DNA from: Ahaetulla prasina
Lineage: Eukaryota > Chordata > Lepidosauria > Squamata > Colubridae
Assembly: GCF_028640845.1 (NCBI RefSeq)
Contig: NC_080548.1
Location: 12,233,814-12,297,813, forward strand
Length of the DNA stretch: 64,000 bases
Direction: 5' to 3'
Under the pieces are notes generated by a model that made no database searches, had not been told where the DNA came from, and saw only the letters and a list, made by a program, of their open reading frames with translations. Below, one piece after another: positions 13,501 through 22,261 of the stretch. The translations under genes and the position numbers were made by a program. Position 1 is the stretch's first letter; each line of letters begins with the position of its first letter.

Positions 13501-16500
13501 TGTTACTAATTTAACAACGGGAATGATTCACTTAACAACTGTGGCAAGACAGGTTGTAAAATGGAGCAAAATTCACTTAACAAATGTCTCACTTAGCAAC
13601 AAAAAATTGGGCTCAGTTGTGGCTGTTAGTCAAGGACTCCCTGTATCCTATCTCAGGGGTTTCCAATCTTGGCAACTTTAAGACTTGTGGACTTCAACTC
13701 CCAGAATTCCTCAGCCATTCTGGGAGTTGAAGTCCACAAGTCTTAAAGCTGCCAAGGTTGGAGACCCCTGCCTTATCTGAAATATCCATGAATTCGGCTC
13801 ATGCAATCCATTGACTTTTATGAAAAAGCAAAACATCCTTACGTCTTATACCGAACATCGTAGCGCGTGCCTGGGGGTGTCTCCCCTTTAATCTTCCATG
13901 TGAGGATATTTTCAAAGTTTGTGGACCGAAAAATTACTTCTTGAATGACTGGTGATCTTTCGCCCAGTGAATTTCCTGCAAGGAAGCACGAACGAGTATT
14001 CAAGATCAGCTTCGGTAGAAAATTCTTTTATAATTTTTTGCTTCCATTAAAGCCACCGTTTTCTCTTTTCTGAAATCTACAGCAATGGGTCTCAGAATTC
14101 ATAACAAGAAACACAGAAGAAAAGAGGCATGTCTTAGAACAGGGGTCTCCAACCTTGGCCACTTTAAGACTTGTGGACTTCAACTCCCAGAGTTCCCAGA
14201 GCAAAGCTGGCTGAGTAATTCTGGGAGTTGAAGTTCACAAGTCTTAAAGTGGCCAAGGTTGGAGACCCCTGTATTAGGATATCCCAGAAGAATTACCATG
14301 TTTCCCCAAAAATAAGACATCCCTAGATAATAAGCCCTCCCCCTGAAAATAAACCCTCCCCCAAAAATAAGCCCTCTCCGAAAATATTTAAACGCATGCA
14401 CAGCCAGTCCCCGCCATTTTCTCTGGTTAGGATTAGGGAGACAGAGCTGGAAATCAGGTAAGATGGCAAGAGGAGCCCCATCTTGCTGCACGAGCCCCAA
14501 AATAATAAGACTTTCCTGAAAATAAGGCCAAGCACTCATTTTGGGGTTCAAAAAATACAAGACAGGGCCTTATTTTCGGGAAAACATGGTATAACTGAGT
14601 ATAAATTGTGTGTGGAATTTGATGGAATATATTGGACCCATTTGGTAAGGTTACGGTTCAGCATATAATGCAAATACCTTCAAAAGATCCAACCGTTTAG
14701 CCCAGTTAAGCAGGCTGTGTGAAGGGAGCCTCTGTTAGAAGATGCATTTTCTAATGCTAGGGGATTCCAAGAAAATCAAACTGCTCAGTCTCCGAGGCTT
14801 AATTCCTAACCATATAACATGAGGAGCAAACCAATCATTTTTCTAATTGCGCCTTATAAGTAAAGTGACCAGATTTCAGCAATGGCAAAGCGGGACACCA
14901 TTGACGGGGGGGAGGGGGGGGCTGCGCATGCGCGCTGAGTCTTGCCACCTGCCTGAAGGAGGAGGAGCGGCTGCTGCTGCTTTTCCGCTCTTCCAGGCAG
15001 GCTCGGCTCTCCTCGGCTCTCCTCTCGGCTCTTCTCTTCCTCTTGGGTGAAGTCAAGCGGCGTCTCTCCTCCCTCTCGCGCCCTCTTTTCCGCCACTCCC
15101 CCTTCTCCGCCTCCTCCTCTTGCGTTGCTGCCTCCCATTTTCAGAATGGGAGTGAAACAAAAAAAAAATCAGGACTTTTTGGAATTGCCGTGGGACGCGG
15201 GAAAAATTATTAAAAAGCGGGACTGTCCCGCCAAAAGCGGGACGTCTGGTCACTATACTTATAAGGCTATAGCCACACCCACAGAACCAGTAGTAAAAAA
15301 ATTTGGATTTCACCACTGCATAATATACTTAGTATGATCTTGTTAGTGATCACCTTCTTATAGGTGTGGTTTTCAGATTAAACTGAGGCATGATGAGTTT
15401 GCAAGTTACTAAAGTTCAAATCTTTGGACAGTCCCTTTCTTCAGCCACTTTGAAGCAGTTCTTATCAGAATCCACATTCCAGGTGGAGAACCTTCTGTGT
15501 CACTTCAAAAGAACTAGAAACATTAATCAAAGAGACTGAAAACATTACTCAGCAGGCTCCCTTTCTCCAGCTCCCTTCGGCACAATGCTTCTTTACGGTT
15601 AACCTCATTAGCACTACTGTAGCTTAGCATGTAGGGAAAACTGTTCATAATATATAAACCATGCAGAAGAAATTATAAATCAACATATAGAAATGAGGCC
15701 AGAAACATTTTTACTGGGAATAATTCCAGGGTCATATGAAAAAGAAATATGGTATTTAATTATCCACATAGTTACAGCAGCACGAATATTCTACACACAG
15801 AACTGGAGAAATAACAATATACCATCTGAAGACAATGTAATTAGAAAAACCATGGAATATGCGGAAATGGATAAGCTTACGAAGGAGATACAAGAAAAAG
15901 AGGAAACAGCATATTATCTAGTCTGTGAAAAATGGTATAAATGGTTGGAGGAGAAGGGAAAAAAAATAAAAGGACAAGGAAAGATTAAATAACGGCTAAA
16001 TTAGGAGAAGAAATAAAAGAACAAATAGGAAGAAACAAAAATTGTGGAAAGAAAATTAGGTACACGTGTATATCTAAGTACATATGTAAATAAAATAATT
16101 AGAATAATATAATATATTATAGTGATATATATATGATATATTAGAAATATATGTATAAAAGATGCATTAGGATAAGAGAGAGAAAATGTATAAGTATTGA
16201 TCACCGACGCGAAATTGTTGGAAAGAAGAAAGTGTTAATATTTCTTTTTTTTTTTTTTAAAAAACTGTTTAATAAAAATTATTTAAATTTTTAAAGAAAT
16301 ATGTATAAACCAGAACATGAGTGAACTTTATAACCAGGTTAAGTGTGTGTTTGTTTGATTCCCATTTCTAGGATACTTTGCATGGCTTTTAGCCTCGACC
16401 AGTGATGGGTTGCTCCCAGTTCCACCCGGTTCTATAGAACTGGTAGTAAAGCCGGTGGGAGGCTCCACCCACCCACCACGATATCATCATGGGTGATCTG

Positions 16501-19500
16501 CGCATGCGCAGAGGCTTCTGTGCATACACAGAAGTGTGCGCGCTCGCGCTCCGATTGCAAACCGGTAGTAAAGATAAGTAGAACCCACCCCTGGCCTCAA
16601 CCCTTTCCTGAGTGTCAAGAACAAAGCATCTACTAGAATGGGGGTGGGAGGGGTGTTTGTGAAAATAATCTGAGGTCATTTTGATAAAATGCCCCACTTA
16701 GTTACATTTAAGACAGAACAGTTTCTTAAGTTTGGTACAATCAGATTAACAGAAAGATAGGGAGGAGAGGAGCCCAGCTTTCTCAGGAAAACAACAACAA
16801 ACTGTAGATCAGAGTTACAAAAGGTGGTAGGTGGTAAATATACATGCAAATAAAAATTGCAAGGAAATCGTTAACACGAACCGTAGAAAACCGTCAGGAG
16901 AATGGGACAATTTCCATGGGATAGAGCAGAGGTCTGCAAACTTGGCTCTTTTAAGACTTGTGGACTTCGACTCCCAGAGTTCCTCAGCCAGCTTCGTTGG
17001 CTGAGGAACTCTGGGAATTGAAGTCCACAGTCTTAAATGAGCCAAGTTTGTAGACCCCTGCGATAGAGGTAAACAGAAAACAAGGTAATTGCAGATCCTT
17101 ATCAAGCCTGACCCACCGCTGTCTGACAGCTGCCAACAGGATTTTTAAGGGACGTGGTGGCTCAGTGGCTAAGACGCTGAGCTTGTCGATCAAAAGGTCG
17201 GCAGTTCAGCGGTTTGAATCCCTAGCGCTGCATAACAGAGTGAGCTCCCAGCTTCTGCCAACCTAGCAGTCCAAAAGCACGTAAAAAATGCAAGTAGAAA
17301 AATAGGGACCACTTTTGGTGGGAAGGTAACAGCGTTCCATGCGCCTTTGGCGTTGAGACGTCTTCGGACAGCGCTGGCTCCTCGGCTTTGAAACAGAGAG
17401 GAGCACCGCCCCCTAGAGTCAGGAACAACTAGGACATACGTGCAAGGGGAACCTTTACTATGCCTTTAAAGGGGCTGTAAGAACTGTGCAAAAGGCACTC
17501 AGATTGAAATGGGCAACATGCTTGATTTGGAAACTATTCCCGAGCATCAATTATTCTTTCCAAAAGAGAATTGCAAAATAAAGCTTTGCAAAGATCTGTG
17601 TGGTGCAACTCAATTGGGCAGAGTACATCGGGCTAAGAACCCCCAGCATTCCTGGGATAACAATCTTGGAAGATCTCAAGCACTAGAGCAGGGGTCTCCA
17701 ACCTTGGCAACTTTAAGCCTGGCGGACTTCAACTCCCAGAATTCCCCAGCCAGCAAAGCTTTGAAGCTTTGAAGTCCGCCAGGCTAGAGAACAACTTCTT
17801 CAGTCACTTGCTTTCAGCTTTTTACAGTCACCAAGACAGTGATCAACAAAGAAAGTAGTGCATTGCTTAGAAACTGGATCGCTACCCTTTCAATTGTAAA
17901 AGTGAACAAACAAGGCTGCGATTCGTGCACTACCTGGAATGGAATACAAGAGCTGGAATGGAATTCCTGGAATGGAATACAAGAACCCATAATCCTAAAA
18001 GCTTTAACCAAAAACTTTCAACTATGGACCTCACCCCATTCCTAAGAGGACCATAAGGGGTGTGCATAAGCGCACAAACGTGCCTACCGTTCCTGTCCTA
18101 TTGTTTTTCTTTTCTTCTTCCTATATATGTTTATATGTGTATATACTATATAATCTTTTTGTATGATGTTGTGACAAATAAAATAAAATAAAATAAATAT
18201 ATATATATATATATATGCTTATACCTCCTAACATTTACTCATATATATGTTTATATACTATATAATCTTTTTGTATGATGTTGTGACAAAATAAATAAAT
18301 AAAATAAAATAAAAAATAAACTGGACAGTATCATGCTTAAAATACCTGAGACGTATAGTGACCTTCAGTCCTTCATCCCTCCCAACTCATATGGAAAGAG
18401 CCCATTCTGAGTTACTTCTCCATACAAGAATTAAACTACATTCCTACAGCCGGGGGAGGGGGGGAATGCAAAGAAGATAGAGGTAGTCCTTGACTTATGA
18501 CCACAATGGAGCCCAACATTTCTGTTGCTAAGCAAGACAGTTGTCTTACTTCATGACCTTTCGCCACAGTTTTTAAGCGAATCACTGCCGTTGTGAAGTG
18601 AATCATCTGGTTGCTAAGTGAACTGGATCCATTTTGTTTGTTGGTAGCCAGCTAGGAAGGTTGGGGAACATACGAACCAGGAACAATGGTGCAACTGTTG
18701 TATGCACTGAAAAAAGTGACTTATGACCGTTTTTCACACTTACAACTATTGCAGCATCCCCATGGTCACGTGATCCAACTTCAAATGCTTGGCAACAGAC
18801 ATCTATTTATGATGGTTGCAGTGTGGTCCCTTTTTGCGACCTGCTGACAAGCCAAGTCAATGGGGAAGCCACATATGCTTAACAACTGTCAGTGGTGAAA
18901 TCCAATTTTTTTTACAACCGGTTCTGTGGGCGTGGCTTGGTGGGCACGGTACAGCTTGGTGGGCGTGGCAGGGAAGGATACTGCAAAATCTCCATTCCCA
19001 CCCCACTCTGGGGCCAGCCGGAGGTGGTATTTGCCGGTTCTCTGAACTACTCAAAATGTCTGCTGCCGGTTCTCCAGAACCTGTCAGAACCTGCTGGATT
19101 TCATGCCTGATAACCGTGTTACTAACTTAACAACTGCATTGATTCACTTAACAACTGTGGCAAGAAAGGCTGTTAGAAAAGGGGCAAAACTCACTTAACA
19201 ACGATCCCGCTAAGCAATGGAAATCTTGGGCTCAATTGTGTCATAACCTGAGCTGTATCTGTACTTTAAATACTATTTCCCACTACAAGGGAAACTCAGC
19301 CCTCGATTGTTCCTAGGTCAGGGGTCTGCAAACTTGGCTCTTTTAAGACTTGTGGACTTCAACTTTCAGAGTTCCTCAGCCAGCTTTACTGTCTGAGGAA
19401 CTCTGGGAGTTGAAGTCCACAAGTCTTAAAAGAGCCAAGTTTGCAGACCCCTGACCTAGGTGATTCTGGGCAATTCCCATTTCTCAGCAGGTGATTGTTC

Positions 19501-21328
19501 TGCATATAAACATGGAAAAGAAAGCTCTATTTATCTGAGCTCCTGGGGGAACTCTAACAAATATTAACTCCCAATAAATTATTTCCTGGGTCAGGATCAC
19601 CTGGTGAGTTTCATAATTGAGTTATAATATATACCACAGGTCTCCTTTCAGTATAATTGTCATTTTGTTTGCTTTAGTAGATAATGAAAACAGTTCAACG
19701 AGGGGGAAATTCCCAAGCCATATACAGTTGGCTTTCCAATGCTTAGCAATTTATTCTGTGATTCTAAAAGCTAATATTTATCTCTGGAATGAATTCATTT
19801 CTGATTTGATATTCTTTCCTGCAATCTGGTGCTTGCTCTCTCTATAAATGAAACCCACCTCAACTTTCTATCCTTCAGGCTTTTAGCATGGCTGTTCTGA
19901 GCTAGTATGGCCAACACACCAGCTAGTATGAGAATGCCAAACAGTGGGAAGCTGTTTTATGTCTTTCCATATACATTCCATAGGAAGCTTTAGAAGCCAC
20001 TGAAACTGAGATTTACATCCATGTAAATAAAGGGTGAAAGGGTTTGCCCAAAGATACCTAGGAATATGAAGGCCACACTGAGATTCAAATCAAAAGCTTC
20101 TGAAATAAAATCCTAGACTTCAGAACTTTCTACATCTCTTATATTAACTTTTTGCTAGACCGCCTTCTGCCACCAATTGCCTCCCAACGACCTGTGCGCT
20201 CCCACAGAGTGGGCCTCCTCAGGATGCTGTCGACCAAACAGTGTAGGTTGGCGGCCCCCAGGGGGAGGGCCTTCTCTGTGGTGGCACCAGCCCTATGGAA
20301 CGAGCTACCTCCGGGGTTACGCCAACTCCCCGACCTCCGGGCCTTCAAACGTGAACTGAAGACTTTATTATTTTACCGAGCGGGACTAGCCTAAGACATA
20401 TTTTAGCGAAATTTTAATGGGTTTTAATCGGTCTTTGACCGTTTTAGTGATTCGGCCACTAAATATTTGTTTTTAATTGTTTTTAAATAGTGTTATTTAT
20501 TATATTTATATTATATTGGTGTGTGTATTTTAATATTGGCTGTACACCACCCTGAGTCCTTCGGGAGATGGTGCGGTATAGAAATGTAATTATAAATAAA
20601 TAAATAAATAAAATAAAACTTTATGATGTGGTCTGCCAAGAAATATTTATTTCCCACTGCATTTTTTGTAAAAAAAATCTAATTGGGCATCGTGCCTATT
20701 AAGTTCAAGCTGAGAACAATTCCTCCTTAAGACTGTGATGTTTTGGTACTTCACGCAACATAGGCGCTGTCTGCTTCACAAGGGCTGGAAATAAATCCAA
20801 TTACATCCACGATCAAAACAAACACAATAAGCTTCAGATCGTATCAAGAGACTCTTGATTTTATCTGTTCAAAAAAGGTTATACCCTCACCCAGAGAATA
20901 TAAAACCTCTCTAGGTGGCTAACCAATACAGTAGAGGTACAAATAGTAAAATACAGCAGATTACAAAGCAATATACTTACTGTACTTATATTCCATCTCT
21001 TCATCAGCTGCACGTGGGAAGGCATTTAATTTCCCATCCCTCCTTTTATTTTCTCATGCAGTAGTTTAACAGAATAACAGAATTGGAAGGAGGTCTCCTC
21101 ATCCAACACGCTGCTCAAGCAAGATATCATTTTTATACTGAAAGACATTCTGCTTTCCTGCTTGAACCTACTACTCTATTTTCAGGAGATTGTCCTGCTC
21201 TGCTCTGCAGTACCTCAAAAACCCAGTGACAGGAATTTTTAAAAAAGGCATTTATGGGGGGGGGGAACTTAAGAAGATTGCTTACCTGCTAGAGAGCACA
21301 AGGCCCAGTAAATGAAAAGCTCCTTCAT
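1401..21328 (-). CDS. IL22RA1: Interleukin-22 receptor subunit alpha-1, exons 1-5, 3' part outside window
   Basis: Ligand-binding chain for IL-22 (with IL10RB) and for IL-20/IL-24 (with IL20RB) on epithelial cells. Exons in the window (minus strand) are 21328-21286, 13975-13843, 9980-9799, 2630-2443 and 1536-1401, giving 682 nt or 227 codons plus one base. They encode a signal peptide and both ectodomain modules. Phases 1,2,1,0,1 match the family. Diagnostic blocks are [11 protein letters not shown] (human [11 protein letters not shown]), the RYKTYG exon junction (human EYKTYG), [16 protein letters not shown] (human KVRSIQMIVHPTPTPI) and VVDIFNQL (human LEDIFHDL). The membrane and cytoplasmic exons were not found in 1-1400 and must lie to the left. 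Intron 3 carries the Mag retrotransposon. The D2 cysteines differ from human. Confidence 0.93.
1631..1935. repeat. Interspersed element with 41-bp minisatellite module (family B), one unit
   Basis: Contains CAGGTTCTG-like ends, GGAGAACCGGTAGCGGAAAT and the CACGCCCACCAAGCCACG block. It carries one copy of the module that is expanded to about 13 units at 50151-50683. Confidence 0.7.
1936..2442. other. IL22RA1 intron 4, no clear feature
   Basis: The stretch ends in repeat-like sequence with GGGAGATGGGCGGTTACAAA near 2199, reminiscent of an L2-type 3' end with a short AT-rich tail. I see nothing coding in it. Confidence 0.5.
2443..2630 (-). CDS. IL22RA1: IL22RA1 coding exon 4 (N-terminal half of D2)
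   Basis: Acceptor TTTTTTTTAG|TTAATA, donor CCGAAG|GTAAGA, phases 1 and 0, 188 nt. The acceptor abuts a GGAA/GAAA microsatellite at 2636-2690 whose minus strand forms the polypyrimidine tract. No cysteine is encoded; the human VTCIS cysteine aligns with a tyrosine. Confidence 0.93.
2636..2690. repeat. GGAA/GAAA microsatellite beside IL22RA1 exon 4
   Basis: Tandem GGAA and GAAA units that begin 6 bases outside the exon 4 acceptor. Confidence 0.85.
2730..2803. repeat. Left half of a foldback repeat split by the Mag element
   Basis: TTTTCTTGCAGACATTTCATGACCC followed by the CTAGGTAAC block is one arm of a foldback family also seen at 31766-31935, 32095-32318 and 55445-55592. The other arm continues after the Mag element at 7344-7500, so the retrotransposon landed inside this repeat. 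Confidence 0.75.
2804..2994 (-). repeat. 3' LTR of the Mag element
   Basis: 191 bp, identical by eye to the LTR at 7153-7343. On the minus strand it starts TGTAATGTATC and ends CTAACA. The element's purine-rich tract (GGGAGGGGAGGAG, 2995-3007) lies directly before it in element orientation. Confidence 0.95.
3045..3590 (-). pseudogene. pol: Mag element integrase C-terminal part
   Basis: Begins in the [12 protein letters not shown] block that follows the integrase core in Ty3/gypsy elements. It continues through the GPF/Y-like C-terminal module ([37 protein letters not shown]) and a serine/proline-rich end, and stops at 3045 just before the purine tract and 3' LTR. Confidence 0.82.
3666..4343 (-). 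pseudogene. pol: Mag element integrase, zinc finger and core
   Basis: Shows the HHCC finger ([20 protein letters not shown] then CQAC) and the integrase core with the first aspartate in HIDFAGP and the second in VSDNGPQF. A one-base insertion near 3730 shifts the frame after NGPAEAF, and a second indel at the A/T run near 3668 shifts it back. Confidence 0.88.
4371..5351 (-). pseudogene. pol: Mag element RT catalytic core and RNase H
   Basis: Contains the RT catalytic box YFDDVLVS, the thumb-region FLGYRVD block, and then RNase H with the [16 protein letters not shown] active-site strand, [21 protein letters not shown] and TDHRPL. The frame is closed by an in-frame TAA at 4371, about 30 residues before the integrase zinc finger begins. 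Reading resumes in the same frame after the stop. Confidence 0.88.
5535..6060 (-). pseudogene. pol: Mag element protease end and RT N-terminus
   Basis: This frame carries the protease C-terminal block [13 protein letters not shown] and then the N-terminal finger region of Ty3-type reverse transcriptase ([15 protein letters not shown], then [18 protein letters not shown]). It ends at a premature stop at 5535. The next RT block, QAYQQLPV near 5420-5460, lies in yet another frame, and the sequence between (5470-5530) looks rearranged. Confidence 0.85.
6076..7077 (-). CDS. gag: Mag element gag and start of protease
   Basis: Starts at ATG 7077 and stays open past the protease start. About residues 20-165 form the capsid-like region with the [15 protein letters not shown] motif typical of Mag-type gag. 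An acidic run follows at about 197-206, then two zinc knuckles, [13 protein letters not shown] (220-232) and [14 protein letters not shown] (239-252). A protease active site DTGSS lies at 320-324. Homology leaves this frame at the 9-base T run near 6070-6078, after which the protease continues in another frame. That is either programmed frameshifting or, more likely, a single-base indel. Confidence 0.85.
7133..7151 (-). other. Primer binding site resembling tRNA-Ser(GCT)
   Basis: Immediately inside the 5' LTR the minus strand reads TGGCGACGAAGGTGGGATC. Its complement resembles the CCA-tailed 3' end of vertebrate tRNA-Ser(GCT), with about two mismatches in 18 against the sequence I recall. tRNA-Ser priming is known for the Bombyx Mag element. 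Confidence 0.65.
7153..7343 (-). repeat. 5' LTR of the Mag element
   Basis: 191 bp, identical by eye to the 3' LTR. On the minus strand TATATAAGGAGGGG (rc of 7241-7254) can serve as the TATA box, the expected promoter of the genomic transcript. Confidence 0.95.
7344..7500. repeat. Right half of the foldback repeat split by the Mag element
   Basis: GATGATGTTACCTAGTTGG, a GAAATGTCTGCAAGAA block and the CAAGCTCTGAGAGCAC arm are the inverted counterpart of 2730-2803. Confidence 0.75.
7501..7825. other. IL22RA1 intron 3, no clear feature
   Basis: Unique-looking AT-rich sequence between the Mag-split foldback and the ATCT array. No gene or repeat was recognised. Confidence 0.5.
7826..8742. repeat. 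Compound ATCT/ATCC microsatellite
   Basis: About 450 bp of near-perfect ATCT repeats to 8276, a short CT- and GT-rich spacer (8277-8415), then more ATCT with ATCC blocks to 8742. The long open frames across it only encode Tyr-Leu-Ser-Ile repeats and are not genes. Confidence 0.97.
8743..9798. other. IL22RA1 intron 3, no clear feature
   Basis: AT-rich intronic DNA directly downstream of exon 3, without recognisable repeats or coding potential. Confidence 0.5.
9799..9980 (-). CDS. IL22RA1: IL22RA1 coding exon 3 (C-terminal half of D1)
   Basis: Acceptor GCTCACAG|GTATGG, donor GTCA|GTAAGTG, phases 2 and 1, 182 nt. [12 protein letters not shown] aligns with human CQRITRKSCNLT (the D1 disulfide pair) and [12 protein letters not shown] with LTELYYARVTAV. 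Three extra cysteines (an adjacent pair in PNCCIS and one in RFCPIE) have no counterpart in the human sequence that I recall. Several N-glycosylation sequons are present. Confidence 0.93.
10140..10340. repeat. Interspersed repeat fragment (family C-like)
   Basis: GGGTGGGTTTCAAAACCAGT, a GGGCATGCGCAGAAG block and GGGCGGGTGGGCGAAGCCTC resemble copies at 16400-16593, 35630-35797, 42605-42782 and 43211-43370. Confidence 0.5.
10479..10553. repeat. GTCT/CAGT microsatellite
   Basis: About 12 GTCT units followed by CAGT/CGGT units. Confidence 0.9.
10641..10748. repeat. Diverged hAT-type foldback MITE
   Basis: Inverted arms GCCTTGGCAACTTTAAG and CTTTAAAGTTGCTAAGGTTG around a central AATTCCC region. 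This is a decayed member of the foldback family with best copies at 30232-30376 and 48751-48848. Confidence 0.65.
10750..11535. other. IL22RA1 intron 2, little recognisable
   Basis: Apart from a short CAT triplet run (11250-11268) and a C run near 11400, I see no repeat family or coding sequence. The CTATATAAATAGG at 11095-11107 is TATA-like, but nothing else supports a promoter. Confidence 0.4.
11538..11808. repeat. Family B element, two minisatellite units
   Basis: Begins CAGTGATGAAATCCAATT and ends CCTGCTGGATTTCACCCCTG. It holds two copies of the 41-bp GGGGAAGGATA module. Confidence 0.8.
11901..12202. repeat. Family B element, inverse orientation, three units
   Basis: Begins CAGGGGTGAAATCCAGCAGG, ends TTGGATTTCATCACTG, and carries three 41-bp units on the opposite strand to the copy at 11538-11808, about 100 bases away. 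The pair could form a large inverted repeat. Confidence 0.8.
12485..12570 (-). repeat. CR1 LINE 3'-end fragment
   Basis: AGAGCTGGAAGGGACCTTG and the following block match the antisense end of amniote CR1 elements. Confidence 0.5.
12571..13405. other. IL22RA1 intron 2, no clear feature
   Basis: AT-rich DNA without recognised repeats, exons or RNA genes. Confidence 0.5.
13408..13646 (+). repeat. Family A MITE (internally deleted)
   Basis: Starts AGCAGTCCTCAAGTTACAAA and ends GTCAAGGACTCCCTGTA. The inner block is the TTAACAACTGTGGCAAGA segment. Confidence 0.7.
13654..13770. repeat. hAT foldback MITE
   Basis: Near-perfect inverted arms from CAGGGGTTTCCAATCTTGGC to its complement ending GAGACCCCTG; flanking octamers TCCTATCT and CCTTATCT are related. 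Confidence 0.8.
13843..13975 (-). CDS. IL22RA1: IL22RA1 coding exon 2 (N-terminal half of D1)
   Basis: Acceptor CCTTGCAG|GAAATT, donor AAGAC|GTAAGG, phases 1 and 2, 133 nt. It contains [18 protein letters not shown] and ends RYDVRYKT, very close to human IL22RA1 residues in the same place ([14 protein letters not shown] and IEYKT). Confidence 0.95.
14140..14271. repeat. hAT foldback MITE
   Basis: Arms CAGGGGTCTCCAACCTTGGC and the complementary end GGAGACCCCTG, with the internal GAATTCTGGGAGTTGAAGT block typical of this family. Confidence 0.85.
14294..14591. repeat. MITE with TACCATGTTT termini (family E)
   Basis: Inverted ends TACCATGTTTCCCCAAAAAT and TTTTCGGGAAAACATGGTA, with AATAAGCCCTCC-type inner repeats. 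Confidence 0.75.
14864..15254. repeat. GC-rich MITE with AGTGACCAG termini (family F)
   Basis: Ends AGTGACCAGATTTCAGC and CGGGACGTCTGGTCACT are inverted. GCGGGAC motifs repeat near both ends. The GC-rich core (14905-15130) is not a CpG-island promoter as far as I can tell, because it lies inside the element. Confidence 0.7.
15655..16300 (+). repeat. L1 LINE 3' fragment (ORF2 C-terminus)
   Basis: A 99-codon open frame at 15693-15989 contains a [23 protein letters not shown] block followed by [10 protein letters not shown], the C-terminal signature of vertebrate L1 ORF2. An A-rich 3' region follows. 5'-truncated. Confidence 0.75.
16400..16593. repeat. Family C interspersed repeat
   Basis: Ends CAGTGATGGGTTGCTCCCAG and AGAACCCACCCCTGG, with GAACTGGTAGTAAAGCCGG and a CGCATGCGCAGAGG core. 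Confidence 0.7.
16594..16926. other. IL22RA1 intron 1, no clear feature
   Basis: Nothing recognised between the family C repeat and the foldback at 16927. Confidence 0.5.
16927..17060. repeat. hAT foldback MITE
   Basis: Arms CAGAGGTCTGCAAACTTGGC and a complementary end TAGACCCCTG; flanking octamers GGATAGAG and CGATAGAG differ by one base. Confidence 0.85.
17149..17468 (+). repeat. tRNA-derived SINE (family S1)
   Basis: 5' head GTGGCTCAGTGGCTAAGACG and GGTTTGAATCCC resemble RNA polymerase III A and B boxes. The body contains GCAAGTAGAAAAATAGGGAC and GAGCACCGCCCCCTAGAGTC and ends in CCTTTAC-type repeats. Six further copies occur in the window. Confidence 0.88.
17469..17688. other. IL22RA1 intron 1, no clear feature
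   Basis: Short unassigned stretch between a SINE and a foldback fragment. Confidence 0.4.
17689..17790. repeat. hAT foldback MITE, one arm shortened
   Basis: CAGGGGTCTCCAACCTTGGC arm intact; the second arm stops at CCAGGCTAGAG. Confidence 0.7.
17985..18320 (+). repeat. 3' end of CR1/L2-superfamily LINE with AT-rich tails
   Basis: The TGGACCTCACCCCATTCC, GGGGTGTGCATAAG and CCGTTCCTGTCCTA blocks match the 3' ends of the LINEs at 34735-35535 and 60335-60935. It ends in two AAATAAAATAAA-type tails. Confidence 0.75.
18480..19245 (+). repeat. Family A MITE with a family B element inserted
   Basis: Family A sequence runs from 18480 (GTAGTCCTTGACTTATGACC) to 18889 and resumes at 19110. Between lies an inserted family B element (18890-19109, CAGTGGTGAAATCC to its CTGCTGGATTTCATGCCTG end) with one 41-bp unit. 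Confidence 0.75.
19319..19453. repeat. hAT foldback MITE
   Basis: Arms CAGGGGTCTGCAAACTTGGC and the complementary end GCAGACCCCTG. Flanking octamers TCCTAGGT and ACCTAGGT. Confidence 0.88.
19454..20140. other. IL22RA1 intron 1, no clear feature
   Basis: Unique-looking AT-rich DNA. No exon, RNA or repeat recognised. Confidence 0.5.
20141..20612 (+). repeat. L2-type LINE 3' end with partial ORF2
   Basis: 20152-20394 encodes the ORF2 C-terminus ([20 protein letters not shown], then [10 protein letters not shown]), typical of L2-like elements. It is followed by TGTACACCACCCTGAGTCCT and an (AAAT)n tail. Confidence 0.85.
20613..21285. other. IL22RA1 intron 1, CR1 fragment near 21064-21215
   Basis: AGAATAACAGAATTGGAAGG and the following lines resemble the antisense CR1 3' end. 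Nothing else recognised. Confidence 0.45.
21286..21328 (-). CDS. IL22RA1: IL22RA1 coding exon 1 (signal peptide)
   Basis: [14 protein letters not shown] then the first base of a glycine codon; donor GCAG|GTAAGC, phase 1. Length, position and hydrophobicity match the human leader MRTLLTILTVGSLA. The exon is only 43 nt, so the call depends on phase and leader similarity rather than on length. No other candidate leader was seen between 33.1 and 14 kb. Confidence 0.82.
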
Positions 21329-22089
21329 TAATAGTGTAATGAGATTAGCCAGAAACAAGCAATTTCCCTTGAAATGGAGTAGGTTGCTCTCCAGATGTCT
21401 TCAAATTTCCCTTGCTGGCAATGCTGGACAATTCCTTTCCACCAGGTAGAGAAATTAACCTGGCATCTCCGTTCTCATGTAGCCCACGGGAGAATAAACA
21501 CCTTTGGATATGATTAATCCTCAGTCTCTCCCCCAGAGAAGCGCCTGTTGCCAGATCGATGAGCCACTCACCTGGAACCCCTCCATCCTTCTGAAGCAAG
21601 CCTTTCTTCTGATAAGTTACTTCCTGCAACTATTCCTTCTTGGCGTCAGAGCAGTTTTACTGGTCTGGCAGCTCATTTATTTATTTATTTTCAGCTGCAT
21701 CTCAACAGGCTTCAGCAAGACGTTCGCCACACCCCAGTCGCCTCTGCGACTTCTGCAGTTCTGTTTAGGCGGCTCCTGGAGTCAAGAAAACTTACAATGA
21801 TCTTGGGCCAGTGGCAGAATGACTGGAGTATCATTCTTCTAAAGCTGGATTTTTTATTTCGGATTTGTTTTATTTTGGAGCACCGGCATTCTTGGGCCCA
21901 AGGTGGGAAAATCTTTAAAAGACAAGGAATTGATGCCAATAAAAAAACAAGTCGCATGTTTCTAATTTTAGGAAGGCTGAATGTATAAAGGTTGGAAATG
22001 TCTAAACTGTTGTTCCAAAAGGTCTTTATAAAGAGTCGTTCTGTGTGATACGTCAGGCTCTGTCACTAAATGCATGGGGTAGAATAGAG
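21329..22089. other. Upstream flank of IL22RA1
   Basis: Region immediately 5' of the IL22RA1 start codon, expected to contain its promoter and 5' UTR. I see no TATA box at a sensible distance and no CpG-rich stretch. Confidence 0.4.
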
Positions 22090-22227
22090 CAGGGGTCTCC
22101 AACCTTGTCAACTTTAAGACTTGTGGACTTCAACTCCCAGAAGCTGGATTGATTCAGCAAAGCTGGCTGAGGAATTCTGGGAGTTGAAGTCCACAAGTCT
22201 TAAAGTTGACAAGGTTGGAGACCCCTG
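22090..22227. repeat. hAT foldback MITE
   Basis: Arms CAGGGGTCTCCAACCTTGTC and the complementary end GGAGACCCCTG. Flanking octamers GAATAGAG and GAATAGCG. Confidence 0.88.
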
Positions 22228-22261
22228 GAATAGCGGATGGATCACCTGGTGTCCTACTTTT

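Noticed and set aside
14905..15130. GC-rich stretch as a CpG-island promoter
   Set aside because: It lies between the inverted ends of a MITE inside IL22RA1 intron 2.
15693..15992. 99-codon open frame as an unknown host protein
   Set aside because: The [10 protein letters not shown] motif identifies it as an L1 ORF2 3' fragment.
17149..17230. tRNA gene-like A and B boxes
   Set aside because: They belong to S1 SINE heads repeated seven times; no complete cloverleaf is kept.
20152..20394. Open frame with an [11 protein letters not shown] motif as a possible host gene
   Set aside because: It is the ORF2 C-terminus of an L2-type LINE with its 3' tail attached.
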